Shown piece by piece: positions 7,649 to 14,640 of a stretch of 24,088 nt of DNA. Source of the DNA: QHCF01 sp003244275 (lineage in GTDB: Bacteria; Actinomycetota; Acidimicrobiia; Acidimicrobiales; QHCF01). A program made the position numbers and the translations under genes. Within the stretch, counting starts at the first letter, position 1, and the number at the start of each line of letters is the position of its first letter. The notes beneath the pieces were generated by a model. The model worked only from the letters and a program-made list of their open reading frames with translations. It did no database searches and was not told the origin of the DNA. Where the stretch lies: assembly GCA_036806345.1 (NCBI GenBank), contig DAIROT010000034.1:1-24088 (forward strand), given 5' to 3'.

Positions 7649-8269
7649 GCTGCCGCACGCCGACTCCTCGACAAAGGCGCCCTCGGCTAGGGCGGCCCGC
7701 CAGATGTCGTATGGGGGCCTTCCGCCGTCGGCTGGGTTCGCAAATACGTCATGAATGGCCAGGAGGCCGCCCGGGATCACCAGGGGCGCCCAGCCGCGGT
7801 AGTCGGCCCATGCCGGTTCGGCCCCGTGGCCACCGTCTATGAAGACCAGGGCCAGCGGTGTCCCCCAGTGAGCAGCCACCGTGGCCGAGTCGCCCACTAC
7901 GCCCACCACGGCGTGCTCCAACCCCGCCTTAGCCACCGTCGCACGCCAGGTGGGCAAGGTGTCAAGCCGGCCGCTCGCCGGGTCGACCAAAGTCGGGTCG
8001 TGGTGCTCCCAACCAGCCTGGTTCTCCTCTGAGCCGTGATGGTGGTCGATGCTGAACAGCACCGTGGCCCCCTCGGCGGCAGCCGCGCCCAGGTAGACGG
8101 TGGACTTGCCGCAGTAGGCCCCCACCTCGAGAAGGGGGCCTCGGTAACTGGCAGCGGCCTGGCAGGCGGCACGGTGCAGCGCCAAGCCCTCGTCGTCGGG
8201 CATGAACCCCTTGGCCGCCCTGGCCACGACCAGCCAGGTCGGCGCTCGGGTCTCAGGTCTCTCAGCCAC
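7622..8269 (-). CDS. Class I SAM-dependent methyltransferase (Methyltransf_24-like)
   Basis: A 215-residue protein starting at GTG. SAM-binding motif I is PLLEVGAYCGKSTVYLG, followed by VLFSIDHHHGSEENQ (acidic residue after strand 2) and the metal/catalytic-like segment LALVFIDGGHGAEPAWADYRGW with LVIPGGLLAIHDVF. The D-G-x-H and H-D-V-F pattern is typical of the Methyltransf_24 group that includes sugar and small-molecule O-methyltransferases. It is transcribed toward the prenyltransferase-like gene, with their 3' ends overlapping by 27 bp; this position suggests it belongs to the same functional cluster although on the opposite strand. Acceptor unknown. Confidence 0.85.
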   Translation of the reverse strand: MAERPETRAPTWLVVARAAKGFMPDDEGLALHRAACQAAASYRGPLLEVGAYCGKSTVYLGAAAAEGATVLFSIDHHHGSEENQAGWEHHDPTLVDPASGRLDTLPTWRATVAKAGLEHAVVGVVGDSATVAAHWGTPLALVFIDGGHGAEPAWADYRGWAPLVIPGGLLAIHDVFANPADGGRPPYDIWRAALAEGAFVEESACGSLRVLRRVA

Positions 8270-8380
8270 TGGGCAACTCTCGCGCCGTTCCGAGGCTCTT
8301 GGCGACGGCGCAACGTTCGATTGTCAGCGGTGAGTCTGTGCATCGATCACGGCATCATAAAATGCTTGTAACAGTGCTCC

Positions 8381-8386
8381 AGGAGG
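8381..8386 (+). promoter_or_regulatory. Strong Shine-Dalgarno of vapB
   Basis: AGGAGG lies 9 nt before ATG 8396 and fixes the native vapB start, which matters because the reading frame is broken 16 codons later. In the 126 bp between the divergent methyltransferase start and vapB I see AT-richer sequence with TAAAAT at 8358-8363 as a possible -10, without a convincing -35. Confidence 0.5.
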
Positions 8387-8395
8387 TGACAGGCA

Positions 8396-8592
8396 ATGCG
8401 TACGACTCTCGCCTTGGACGACGATCTGCTTACGCAGGCTCAGTACTCACCGGCACCATCGAGAAGACTGCGCTGGTACGAGAAGCGCTCCGCGCCCTGA
8501 TCGAACGTGAGAGCGCTCGACGGCTTGCACGTCTGGCCGGAGCCGAGCCCTCGCTTGCCGACATTCCCCGGCGTCGGTCTCAGCCGGGGTGA
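8396..8592 (+). pseudogene. vapB: VapB-type antitoxin, frameshifted
   Basis: ATG 8396 begins MRTTLALDDDLLTQAQ, the standard VapB (VapB_antitoxin/RHH-like) N-terminus, but the frame then runs into a stop at 8498-8500. The rest of the antitoxin, LTGTIEKTALVREALRALIERESARRLARLAG and so on, continues in another frame and ends at 8590-8592. One base missing at about 8443-8446 explains this. Family role: the DNA-binding antitoxin that neutralises the VapC RNase and autoregulates the operon. In the present sequence only a 34-residue product, about half of it non-native, would be made from the good ribosome site, so the antitoxin should be inactive unless this is a sequence error. Confidence 0.75.
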
Positions 8593-8974
8593 GGCCGACA
8601 CTTCGATCTGGATTGATCATCTGCGCTCCGGCAATGCCGTGCTGGCTGGTCTGCTGAACGACATCGCAGTCCTGGCCCACCCCTGGGTTATCGGAGAGCT
8701 CGCCTTGGGCAATCTCAGCCGTCGCCAGGAGGTCATCGGCCTGCTGTACGGGCTCCCGCAAGCGGCGGTGGCTGGGGAAGGTGAGGTCTTGAGCCTGATC
8801 GACCGGGAGGCATTGCATGGCATTGGGATCGGCTACGTCGATGCCCAGCTTCTCGCCGCCACAAGGCTCACGCCGGACGCCAGGCTGTGGACCAGCGACA
8901 GGCGCCTGTCGGCGGTCACGAGACAGCTTGACCTCGGCTTTGAGCCAGTTCCTTATTCCGAACCACGAGATTGA
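8589..8974 (+). pseudogene. vapC: VapC-type PIN-domain toxin, start region frameshifted
   Basis: The PIN domain is nearly complete: ADTSIWIDHLRSG, HPWVIGELALGNLSRRQEVIGLL, GIGIGYVDAQLLAAT and LWTSDRRL, which carry the four acidic metal-binding residues of these Mg2+-dependent RNases. The natural start should be the GTG at 8589 that overlaps the vapB stop (GTGA), but from there the frame reads V-R-P-T-L rather than M-x-x-A-D-T-S. About four bases (or 1 modulo 3) are missing at 8590-8596. The toxin frame is open back to a GTG at 8507, inside vapB, so a 155-residue product with a non-native N-terminus is possible. Together with vapB this is a damaged toxin-antitoxin module. Confidence 0.7.
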
Positions 8975-9008
8975 GGCAAGGCAAACCCGGTTGCCGGGCG
9001 TCGGTACC

Positions 9009-9668
9009 TCACGCTGCACTCACTGCGCTGGCGACCGCGAACCCCAGGAGGGCGATGCCGGCCAGGCGGCGCACGAGTGCAAGAGGGATCAGGCGGGGAA
9101 GGGCTCGGCCGGCGACCACCGCGATGGCGGCTACCGCCCACAGGGCCACGGTGGCGCCGGTGAACACCGCCAGAGGATCGTGGTAGCGGGCGGCCAGGTT
9201 GGCCGTGAGGATCTGAGTCAGGTCGCCCCACTCGGCCACGAAGACCACGCCGAACGAGGTGAGCAATGCCCGCCGCACAGACGCCTCCCCCGGCTCGGCC
9301 GCCCCAGGAGCCAGCGCTGGGCCGCCCGGCTCGGCCGCCTCCCCCGGCTCGGCCGCCCCAGGGGGCGCCTCAGCTACCTCCTCCCCCTTCTCCTCCTCGG
9401 CCGACTCGGGTACGAAGAGCAGGTAGATGGCGCCGCCGGCGAACAGGACAGCCACCACGATGGCCACCACCTCGTGAGGCAGGAGCCGGAGCAGGCTGCC
9501 GGCCCCCACGGCGATGGCGGCGTGGACTACGAAAGCGCCCGCCACCCCCAGCCACACGAACACGGGCCGGAACCTGGTGCTCAGCATCAGCGAGGCGATG
9601 AACGTCTTGTCCGGCAGCTCAGCCGGGAACACCAGGGCGGCGACGGTGGCCGCCACGGCCAGGTTCAC
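9009..9668 (-). CDS. GDT1/UPF0016 (TMEM165-like) cation transporter
   Basis: From GTG 9668 the protein has 219 residues and begins NLAVAATVAALVFPAELPDKT. The family has two inverted halves, each with an E-x-G-D-[KR]-[TS] motif; here they read E17-L-P-D-K-T and E146-W-G-D-L-T-Q. These acidic motifs bind Mn2+ or Ca2+, and family members export Mn2+ or exchange divalent cations at the cytoplasmic membrane. About six hydrophobic helices are visible, split by a Pro/Ala/Glu/Gly linker (residues ~88-130) built from a duplicated block. The frame is open upstream but runs through the lipoprotein gene, so GTG 9668, 19 bp after that gene's stop, is the sensible start. Probably co-transcribed with the beta-propeller lipoprotein. 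Confidence 0.85.
   Translation of the reverse strand: MNLAVAATVAALVFPAELPDKTFIASLMLSTRFRPVFVWLGVAGAFVVHAAIAVGAGSLLRLLPHEVVAIVVAVLFAGGAIYLLFVPESAEEEKGEEVAEAPPGAAEPGEAAEPGGPALAPGAAEPGEASVRRALLTSFGVVFVAEWGDLTQILTANLAARYHDPLAVFTGATVALWAVAAIAVVAGRALPRLIPLALVRRLAGIALLGFAVASAVSAA
9283..9362. repeat. 26-bp direct repeat in the GDT1 linker
   Basis: Identical 26-bp copies at 9283-9308 and 9337-9362 (starting GCCTCCCCCGGCTCGGCCGC), 28 bp apart, with a partial copy between. Read on the minus strand each encodes PGAAEPGEA, so the spacer between the two GDT1 halves has expanded by duplication. Confidence 0.8.
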
Positions 9669-9687
9669 ACCCGCCCAGCCAAATGCG

Positions 9688-11160
9688 TCATGCGCCCGAA
9701 AAGGCCAGCAACCCGCCCGAACCGGCCACGTAGATGGACGACCCGCTGACGGCGGGTGTGGCGAAATGGGCGACCTGGCCCACATGTACACGTCCGTGGG
9801 TGGCACCGGTGGCCAGGTCCGAGCCGTACAGGTAGCCGTGGTAGGTGTCCAACGCCCAAACCACCCCGCCGGCCACCACCGGTGCCCCCGGGTGCCCGGA
9901 CCCCCGCCAGGCCACAGTGAAGGTCGGCTCCGCGGCCACCGAGGCCGACCCTGGGCCGAGGCGCAGGGCGACCAGGCCGGTGGTGCACGGCACCACGACC
10001 AGCGATCCCGAGGTGGCGTCGGCCCCGTAGGCGCCTCCCTGGCACACGGGCGTCGAATACAGGGGGTGCCCGATCCCGCCCAGATGGGCCGCATCCAGCA
10101 GGTACCCGATGCCGGATTTGCCGATCTGGAACACCTGGCCGTCTCCCACCAGCAACGGACCAGTGGACCCGAGGTCAGCGTCGTTGGCGTTGAGCTGGGC
10201 GATGTCGGACGGGGTGAAATAGTCGGTCGGCATCAGCGCCGGTGACAGGCGAATGACGGAGTCACCACCGTCATAGGAGCTGGACGAGCTGCCGTTGCCG
10301 GTAGCCACGTACAGATTCCCGACTGGGTCGACGGCTGGCCCGGAGGGCGCCCAGATGGCCCCCTCCCGCTGGCTCGGCACCTGATAGACGCCGAGCGGAC
10401 CGGTACCGTCAGCCGCCGCTCCGACCACGTACCCGTGGTAATTGCCGCAGTCGCCGTACAGGCCGCCGAAGGGGATATAGACGCGGCCCTGGGACAGGGC
10501 CAGCGCCCCCCGCTGCTGCTCCACCAGTGGGGTCGACCCCGCCGGGTCGACCCTCCGCTGCGAGCGGATGGCCCCGCTGGCCAGGTCCACCTGATAGAGC
10601 ACGTGGTGTCCGGGCTTCACAAAGGCGACCACCCAGATGCTTCCTGTGGCCTGGTCGATGACCGGGGTACCGGTGACGCCGGACGGATCGATGTCACCAC
10701 AGGGCAGGGCGCCGCCGCTCACCGGCTGGCCGAGCGATGTTCGCCAACGGACCCGCCCGGTGCCCCCCTGCACGGCGAAGACGTCGTTCCCCTCGGTGGC
10801 CACCACCACCAGCCCGTTGCCCACCAGGGGCTCGGCGTACACCGCGGCCCCATCGAGGTGTGCGGTCCATCGGCTGACCAGCGAGCCGGCTGGGGGGGCT
10901 AATGGATCGGTGCCGCTGCGGGCCAGGTCGTGATGATAGGTCGGCCAGTTGTCACCAGGACTTTGCAAAATAGGCGTGGTACCCGCACCCGCCCCACCCC
11001 CACTTCCGGTGGGCGCGCCAGGCAGTGCCCCGCTCGTGGACATCCTTGGCGCCCCTCCGGGCGTGGAGGCCATGCCGGAATGGCCACTGCCGCACCCGGC
11101 CAACAGCAGGGCCAAGCCGATCAGACTCGGCAGGACGCGGCGAGTGACGTACCGGTACAT
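9688..11160 (-). CDS. PQQ-type beta-propeller lipoprotein
   Basis: Starting at ATG 11160 (490 aa), with AAGGA about 8 nt upstream; in-frame starts at 11169 and 11196 exist but fit worse. The N-terminus is a lipoprotein signal, RRVLPSLIGLALLLAGC, with lipobox L-A-G-C and Cys23. After a Gly/Ser-rich linker come blade-like repeats typical of PQQ_2/quinoprotein alcohol-dehydrogenase-like propellers (YAEPLVGNGLVVVATEGNDVFAVQGGTGRVRW, GTPVIDQATGSIWVVAFV, GVVWALDTYHGYLYGSDLATG). No dehydrogenase active-site motif is obvious, so it is more likely a structural or binding protein on the outer face of the membrane. The GDT1 transporter follows after 19 bp. Confidence 0.85.
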   Translation of the reverse strand: MYRYVTRRVLPSLIGLALLLAGCGSGHSGMASTPGGAPRMSTSGALPGAPTGSGGGAGAGTTPILQSPGDNWPTYHHDLARSGTDPLAPPAGSLVSRWTAHLDGAAVYAEPLVGNGLVVVATEGNDVFAVQGGTGRVRWRTSLGQPVSGGALPCGDIDPSGVTGTPVIDQATGSIWVVAFVKPGHHVLYQVDLASGAIRSQRRVDPAGSTPLVEQQRGALALSQGRVYIPFGGLYGDCGNYHGYVVGAAADGTGPLGVYQVPSQREGAIWAPSGPAVDPVGNLYVATGNGSSSSSYDGGDSVIRLSPALMPTDYFTPSDIAQLNANDADLGSTGPLLVGDGQVFQIGKSGIGYLLDAAHLGGIGHPLYSTPVCQGGAYGADATSGSLVVVPCTTGLVALRLGPGSASVAAEPTFTVAWRGSGHPGAPVVAGGVVWALDTYHGYLYGSDLATGATHGRVHVGQVAHFATPAVSGSSIYVAGSGGLLAFSGA

Positions 11161-11233
11161 GGGGTTCATCCTTCCCGAGCCGGTGGCCCCGGACACGACG
11201 GGGGTCCCAGATCCAGTTGCGACAGGCGCGTCC

Positions 11234-11239
11234 TAGCAT
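11234..11239 (+). promoter_or_regulatory. Candidate -10 box of xseA (leaderless)
   Basis: TAGCAT ends 9 nt before the xseA ATG and no Shine-Dalgarno sequence is present, so transcription probably starts at or next to the start codon. No good -35 is seen. Confidence 0.3.
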
Positions 11240-11248
11240 GGCCAACTC

Positions 11249-12514
11249 ATGGAGATGCTCCCGTTCGAGCCGCTGGACACCGTGCGCCGGGTCAGCCTGG
11301 TGCGCCTCAGCGCTGAGATCGCCCACCGGGCGGCATCCATCGGCGTGGTGGCGGTGGAAGGAGAGGTGGCCCGCCCCCGGACCACCGGGACTGGCCGGGT
11401 CTACCTGACCCTGCGGGACCGGGCGTCCCAGGTCACCGTTACCTGTCCGCCGGGGCGAGCTCGTCGTTGCCGCACCGTGCACGGCGAGCGGGTGTGCGTC
11501 ACCGGCTCCCTGTCGTGGATGAACGACCGGGGCGAGTTGCTCCTGGTGGCCGCCGAAGTGGTCCCGGTGGGCGCGGGGGCGATTGCCGCCGCCCAGGCCG
11601 ACGTGCGCCGGCGCCTGGTGGCCGATGGCCTGGTGGGTCGGCGGGCCCGGCCCATTCCGCGTCTGCCGGCAGTGGTGGGCGTGGTCTGCGGGGCCGACGC
11701 CGCGGTCAGGGCGGACATCGAGTCAGTAGTGGCGGTTCGTTTCCCGGGGTACCCGGTCGACTTCGTCGAGGTCCACGTGTCCGGGCCGGGAGCAGCCGAG
11801 GCGGTCATAGGTGCCCTGGCTGGCCTGGACGCCCGCCCCGAGGTGGAGGTGGTGATCCTGGCCCGTGGCGGCGGAGATCCGGCTTCCCTGATGACCTTCA
11901 GCGACGAGGAGCTGTGCCGGGCCATTGCTGCGTCCACCACTCCGGTGGTGTCGGCCATCGGCCACGAGGGGGACCGGCCACTCTGCGACGAGGTGGCTGA
12001 CCTGCGCTGCGGCACGCCGTCATTGGCGGCCGCAGCAGTGGTGCCCGATCAGCTTGAGCTGCTCAGCCAGCTCGACCGGAGCCTGGCGGCGGTGGGCGCC
12101 GGAGCTCGAGAGCTGCTGGGCGGGGCGGTCACTCGCCTCGGTCGGATTGACCCGGCCGGGGCGGCCCGGGCCAGTCTGGCCGTCGGGGCGGCCAGACTGG
12201 AGAAGGTGAAGGTTGGTCTGGCCCCGACGGTGCTGCGCTGGCGGCTGGCCGACGCCGATCGGCGCCTGGCTGCCCTGGACTGGAAGGGCCCACTGCTGCG
12301 CCGGGTGGGCGGTGCTGGCGACGACCTGGCCTCCCGCCGGCGAGAGACCGAGGCGCTGGGCCCGGCCAGGGTGCTGGCCCGGGGCTACGCGGTGGTTCGT
12401 ACCGCCGACGGGACCGTGGTTCGAGACCCGGCTCAGGTCGCCGAGGGCGACGACCTGCAGGTGGCGGTGGCTCGAGGCAATCTGCGGGCGACTGTGACCC
12501 AGGCCGCCAGATGA
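11249..12514 (+). CDS. xseA: Exodeoxyribonuclease VII large subunit
   Basis: A 421-residue protein, near the family norm. An N-terminal OB-fold (VVAVEGEVARPRTTGTGRVYLTLRDRASQVTVTC) binds single-stranded DNA. The nuclease core shows ARGGGD at residue 205, SAIGHEGD at residue 235 (the family usually has GHETD) and ADLRCGTPSLAAA. The C-terminal part is a long helical region followed by the typical ending GPARVLARGYAVVRTADG. With XseB it degrades single-stranded DNA from both ends in the cytoplasm during repair. ATGA overlap with xseB confirms the operon. Divergent from the propeller lipoprotein. The extra Thr-to-Gly change in GHETD is a minor oddity. Confidence 0.95.
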   Translation: MEMLPFEPLDTVRRVSLVRLSAEIAHRAASIGVVAVEGEVARPRTTGTGRVYLTLRDRASQVTVTCPPGRARRCRTVHGERVCVTGSLSWMNDRGELLLVAAEVVPVGAGAIAAAQADVRRRLVADGLVGRRARPIPRLPAVVGVVCGADAAVRADIESVVAVRFPGYPVDFVEVHVSGPGAAEAVIGALAGLDARPEVEVVILARGGGDPASLMTFSDEELCRAIAASTTPVVSAIGHEGDRPLCDEVADLRCGTPSLAAAAVVPDQLELLSQLDRSLAAVGAGARELLGGAVTRLGRIDPAGAARASLAVGAARLEKVKVGLAPTVLRWRLADADRRLAALDWKGPLLRRVGGAGDDLASRRRETEALGPARVLARGYAVVRTADGTVVRDPAQVAEGDDLQVAVARGNLRATVTQAAR

Positions 12515-12771
12515 GCGACCTGGTCGGACCGGGGACTGGCCTCCCTACTGGGGCCGCCATGGAGTCCCTCACCTATGAGCAGCTGGTCGATTCACTGGAG
12601 GACCTGGCCCGGCGCATGGCCGCCGGCGACGTGGGCATCGAGGAGGCCGCCGAGCTCTACGAGCAGGCCGGTCTCATCCACCGCCTGGCCAGCGAGCGCC
12701 TGGAGCGGGTCCGCCGCCGGATCGAGGATCTGGAGGAGGACGCGGCGCCGGGGCCGACCGGCTCACCTTGA
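12511..12771 (+). CDS. xseB: Exodeoxyribonuclease VII small subunit
   Basis: An 86-residue protein whose ATG overlaps the xseA stop (ATGA). The core is the typical XseB helical hairpin: LTYEQLVDSLEDLARRMAAGD, then IEEAAELYEQAGLIHRLASERL. The first ~16 residues (SDLVGPGTGLPTGAA) are not part of the family, and an internal ATG at 12559 (MESLTYEQ) might be the real start; the ATGA overlap favours 12511. The small subunit binds along the helical arm of XseA and is needed for activity. In the next 170 bp (12772-12940) I recognise no gene. Confidence 0.93.
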   Translation: MSDLVGPGTGLPTGAAMESLTYEQLVDSLEDLARRMAAGDVGIEEAAELYEQAGLIHRLASERLERVRRRIEDLEEDAAPGPTGSP

Positions 12772-12940
12772 GCGACTGCCAAGCCAGTGACGAGGGTATT
12801 CATCCTCCGGATCCAGTGACCGCGTCCTGGATACTGTCGCAGATGCGCTCGACCATGACGGCGCACTGCCGAGATTGAGTCCCTCTCGTTGGGAGCGGCA
12901 AGAGACCTGATCGACCGGGGTGAGTGGCAATCCCCGACGG

Positions 12941-13530
12941 TCAGCTGAGGAGGACCAGCAGGCCGGCTGCGCACAGCCCCAGGACGGCCACTCCGCCGGC
13001 CATGGCCAGGACTCACCCGGATCGGGAAGGAGCGGCCCACCATGACCATGGAGGGCAGGCTGAGAGCGGGCAGAGTTACCAGCAGGGCGCCAGCCGGCCC
13101 GAGTCCCACCCCGGCACCCGGCAGGCTCTGGATGATGGGGATCTCGCCGGCCGTGGGGATCACGAACAGGGTCCCCACCACCGCGAACGCCAGGACGGCC
13201 AGCACCCCCAGGCCGGCCAGGCTGTGGCCGACTGGGAACAGCCAGCCCCGTAGGCCGCCCAGCAACAGCACCACCACCAGGTATTCCGGCAACAGGGTGA
13301 CGCACAGGCGCCCCAGGGCCACCAGGAACCGCCGGCCCGCACCGGCCAGCGTGGTGGGGCCGTCCAGGTCAGTGGCCCCAGTTGGAACCGGCGGGACCAC
13401 CGCCTGGGTGGCCGTCCTGTCCAGATCTCGGTCCGGGCTCAGCCGACCGACCACAGTGCTCACTCCGACCACCAGGATCACCCCGATCAGGATGCGCACA
13501 GTCACCCACGGCCAGGGCAGGACGATGGCC
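12941..13530 (-). pseudogene. ArsP/UPF0718-type permease, 5'-truncated and frameshifted
   Basis: On the minus strand the C-terminal half of a permease is recognisable: VLPWPWVTVRILIGVILVVG, LCVTLLPEYLVVVLLLGGLRGW, then TAGEIPIIQSLPGAGVG and LPALSLPSMVMVGRSFPIRV, the signature end of the ArsP_1/DUF318 family. The last helix, LAMAGGVAVLGLCAAGLLVLLS, followed by a stop at 12941-12943, is in another frame; one extra base at about 13005-13013 accounts for it. The N-terminal half is absent: at about 13525-13540 the homology stops and the opposite strand becomes an Ig-like protein gene. Intact relatives are membrane exporters, for example of organoarsenicals, but this copy cannot be functional. Confidence 0.65.
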
Positions 13531-14316
13531 AAGAAGGCCAGCAACGCCAACTTCACCGCCGCCGGCCAGGCCCAGCAGGCCCTGAGCATCGCCCAGGCGT
13601 CCACCACTACGGTGCTCACCCAGAGCCCCAGCTCCTCGAACTTCGGCCAGCCGGTGACCCTTACCGCCACGGTCAGCGCCACCCCGGGGGCGGGGACTCC
13701 CACCGGCACGGTGACCTTCACCGACGCCACCACCACCTTGGGCGCCATTCCCCTCAATGCCAAGGGACAAGCCAGCCTCACCACTGAGCTGGGCGCCGGC
13801 CCCCATACCGTGGTGGCCACCTACAGCGGGGCACCCAACTTCGCTCCCTCGGCCTCCTCGGCCCAGGGCTCGACCCTTACGGTGGGCTGCACCCAGACCA
13901 TCACCGGCAACCATCCCGGGTCCGTGGTCGTCTCCTCAGGCTCCACCTGCCTGGTGGGGGCCAAGGTGACCGGCTCGGTCCTGGTCCAGCCGGGAGCGGC
14001 GTTGGAGGTGGAGGGCTCCACCGTTTCCGGCTCCATCAGCGCCCAGGGTGCCTCGGCCCTGCGGGTGTGTGCCAGCCCCCTCGGCGGCTCCCTCTCCTCC
14101 ACCGGGGCAAAGGGCTTCGTACTCATCGGCGGCGACGGTGACGACAGTTGTGGCCCCAACGCCATCGCCGGCTCCCTGGTCCTTCGCAACAACACCGGTG
14201 GCCTGGAGGCCATGGGCAGCACCGCCCAAGGCCAGGTGGTCACTACCGCCAACTCCGGCGCCGGCCCCCTCCCCGGGGACGCCTCTCCGGAGGTGTCGGG
14301 CAACGGGCCGGCATAG
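13525..14316 (+). CDS. Bacterial Ig-like (Big_3_5) surface protein, 5'-truncated
   Basis: From ATG 13525 the frame gives 263 residues. It begins inside a preceding repeat (SNANFTAAGQAQQALSIAQ, a typical end of an MBG/YDG-like repeat), then has one full Ig-like domain at about residues 25-118 (STTTVLTQSPSSSNFGQPVTLTA, GTPTGTVTFTDATTTLGA, AGPHTVVATYSGAPNFAPS). The rest is a Cys-containing beta-helix-like region (GSVLVQPGAALEVEGSTVSGS, NNTGGLEAMGSTAQGQVVTTANSGAG). Such proteins are secreted cell-surface proteins with signal peptides and many repeats; none is here. The frame is open back to 13042, but that part is antisense to the permease remnant. So the 5' end has been lost at the junction near 13525, and the start given is only the first plausible codon. 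Confidence 0.6.
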   Translation: MAKKASNANFTAAGQAQQALSIAQASTTTVLTQSPSSSNFGQPVTLTATVSATPGAGTPTGTVTFTDATTTLGAIPLNAKGQASLTTELGAGPHTVVATYSGAPNFAPSASSAQGSTLTVGCTQTITGNHPGSVVVSSGSTCLVGAKVTGSVLVQPGAALEVEGSTVSGSISAQGASALRVCASPLGGSLSSTGAKGFVLIGGDGDDSCGPNAIAGSLVLRNNTGGLEAMGSTAQGQVVTTANSGAGPLPGDASPEVSGNGPA

Positions 14317-14517
14317 GAACGGCCAACCGCTTGGGTTGGACCCAGCGGCGGGCGACCGCGGGGTGCAAGTGGGGGCTCAGCGTGCCACGGTGACGCTTCC
14401 TTTTCGAAGAGGATCGATGAGCAGACGGCGAGACCGTATTGTCCACGGCGAGGGCACACTTCAACTAGGTTTTGATCTGCAGGTCGGCTGGGTGCCGGCC
14501 GGTTGAAGGAGGAGCAC

Positions 14518-14535
14518 ATGCTGCGCTGTCGCTGA
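14518..14535 (+). CDS. Candidate leader peptide MLRCR
   Basis: A five-codon ORF (Met-Leu-Arg-Cys-Arg-stop) behind an excellent ribosome site AAGGAGG (14506-14512), in the 324-bp gene-free stretch (14317-14640) before the flavoprotein operon. Short Cys- or Arg-rich leader ORFs acting as cysteine-responsive attenuators are known in Actinobacteria, notably mycobacteria. A second small ORF, 14417-14506 (29 codons, MSRRRDRIV...), ends on the ribosome site; I see no family in it. Two hairpins follow the leader ORF. Function is inference. Confidence 0.4.
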   Translation: MLRCR

Positions 14536-14547
14536 GCAGGCGACATC

Positions 14548-14627
14548 GTCGCCCGGTCGGGCGACCATGGCTGTGGCTCCTTCGTCCTACCTCCGGGTGG
14601 CTGAGGGCCGCAGTCTCCACCAGCCAT
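14548..14627 (+). promoter_or_regulatory. Tandem hairpins in the 5' leader of the flavoprotein operon
   Basis: Hairpin 1: GTCGCCC-GGTC-GGGCGAC (14548-14565), a perfect 7-bp stem with a 4-nt loop, 12 nt after the leader-ORF stop. Hairpin 2: ATGGCTG-TGG (14567-14576) pairs with CCA-C-CAGCCAT (14617-14627) with one bulged base, ending 3 nt before the AGGAG ribosome site (14631-14635) of the next gene. The layout resembles an attenuator, but no T-run follows, so control of ribosome access is as likely as termination. Confidence 0.4.
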
Positions 14628-14640
14628 CAAAGGAGAGAGC

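Noticed and set aside
8507..8590. GTG 8507 as the true start of vapC
   Set aside because: The added 30 residues are just vapB read in another frame; the family start is at the DTSIW segment, so this is an effect of the frameshift.
12851..12946. Plus-strand stretch reading TAEIESLSLGAARDLIDRGEW near 12870-12946
   Set aside because: It looks protein-like but has no start codon, is preceded by a stop and matches no family I recognise.
13042..13524. Upstream extension of the Ig-like protein reading frame (open from 13042)
   Set aside because: This part is Arg/Pro/Thr-rich with no family pattern and is antisense to recognisable permease sequence, so it is a shadow frame.
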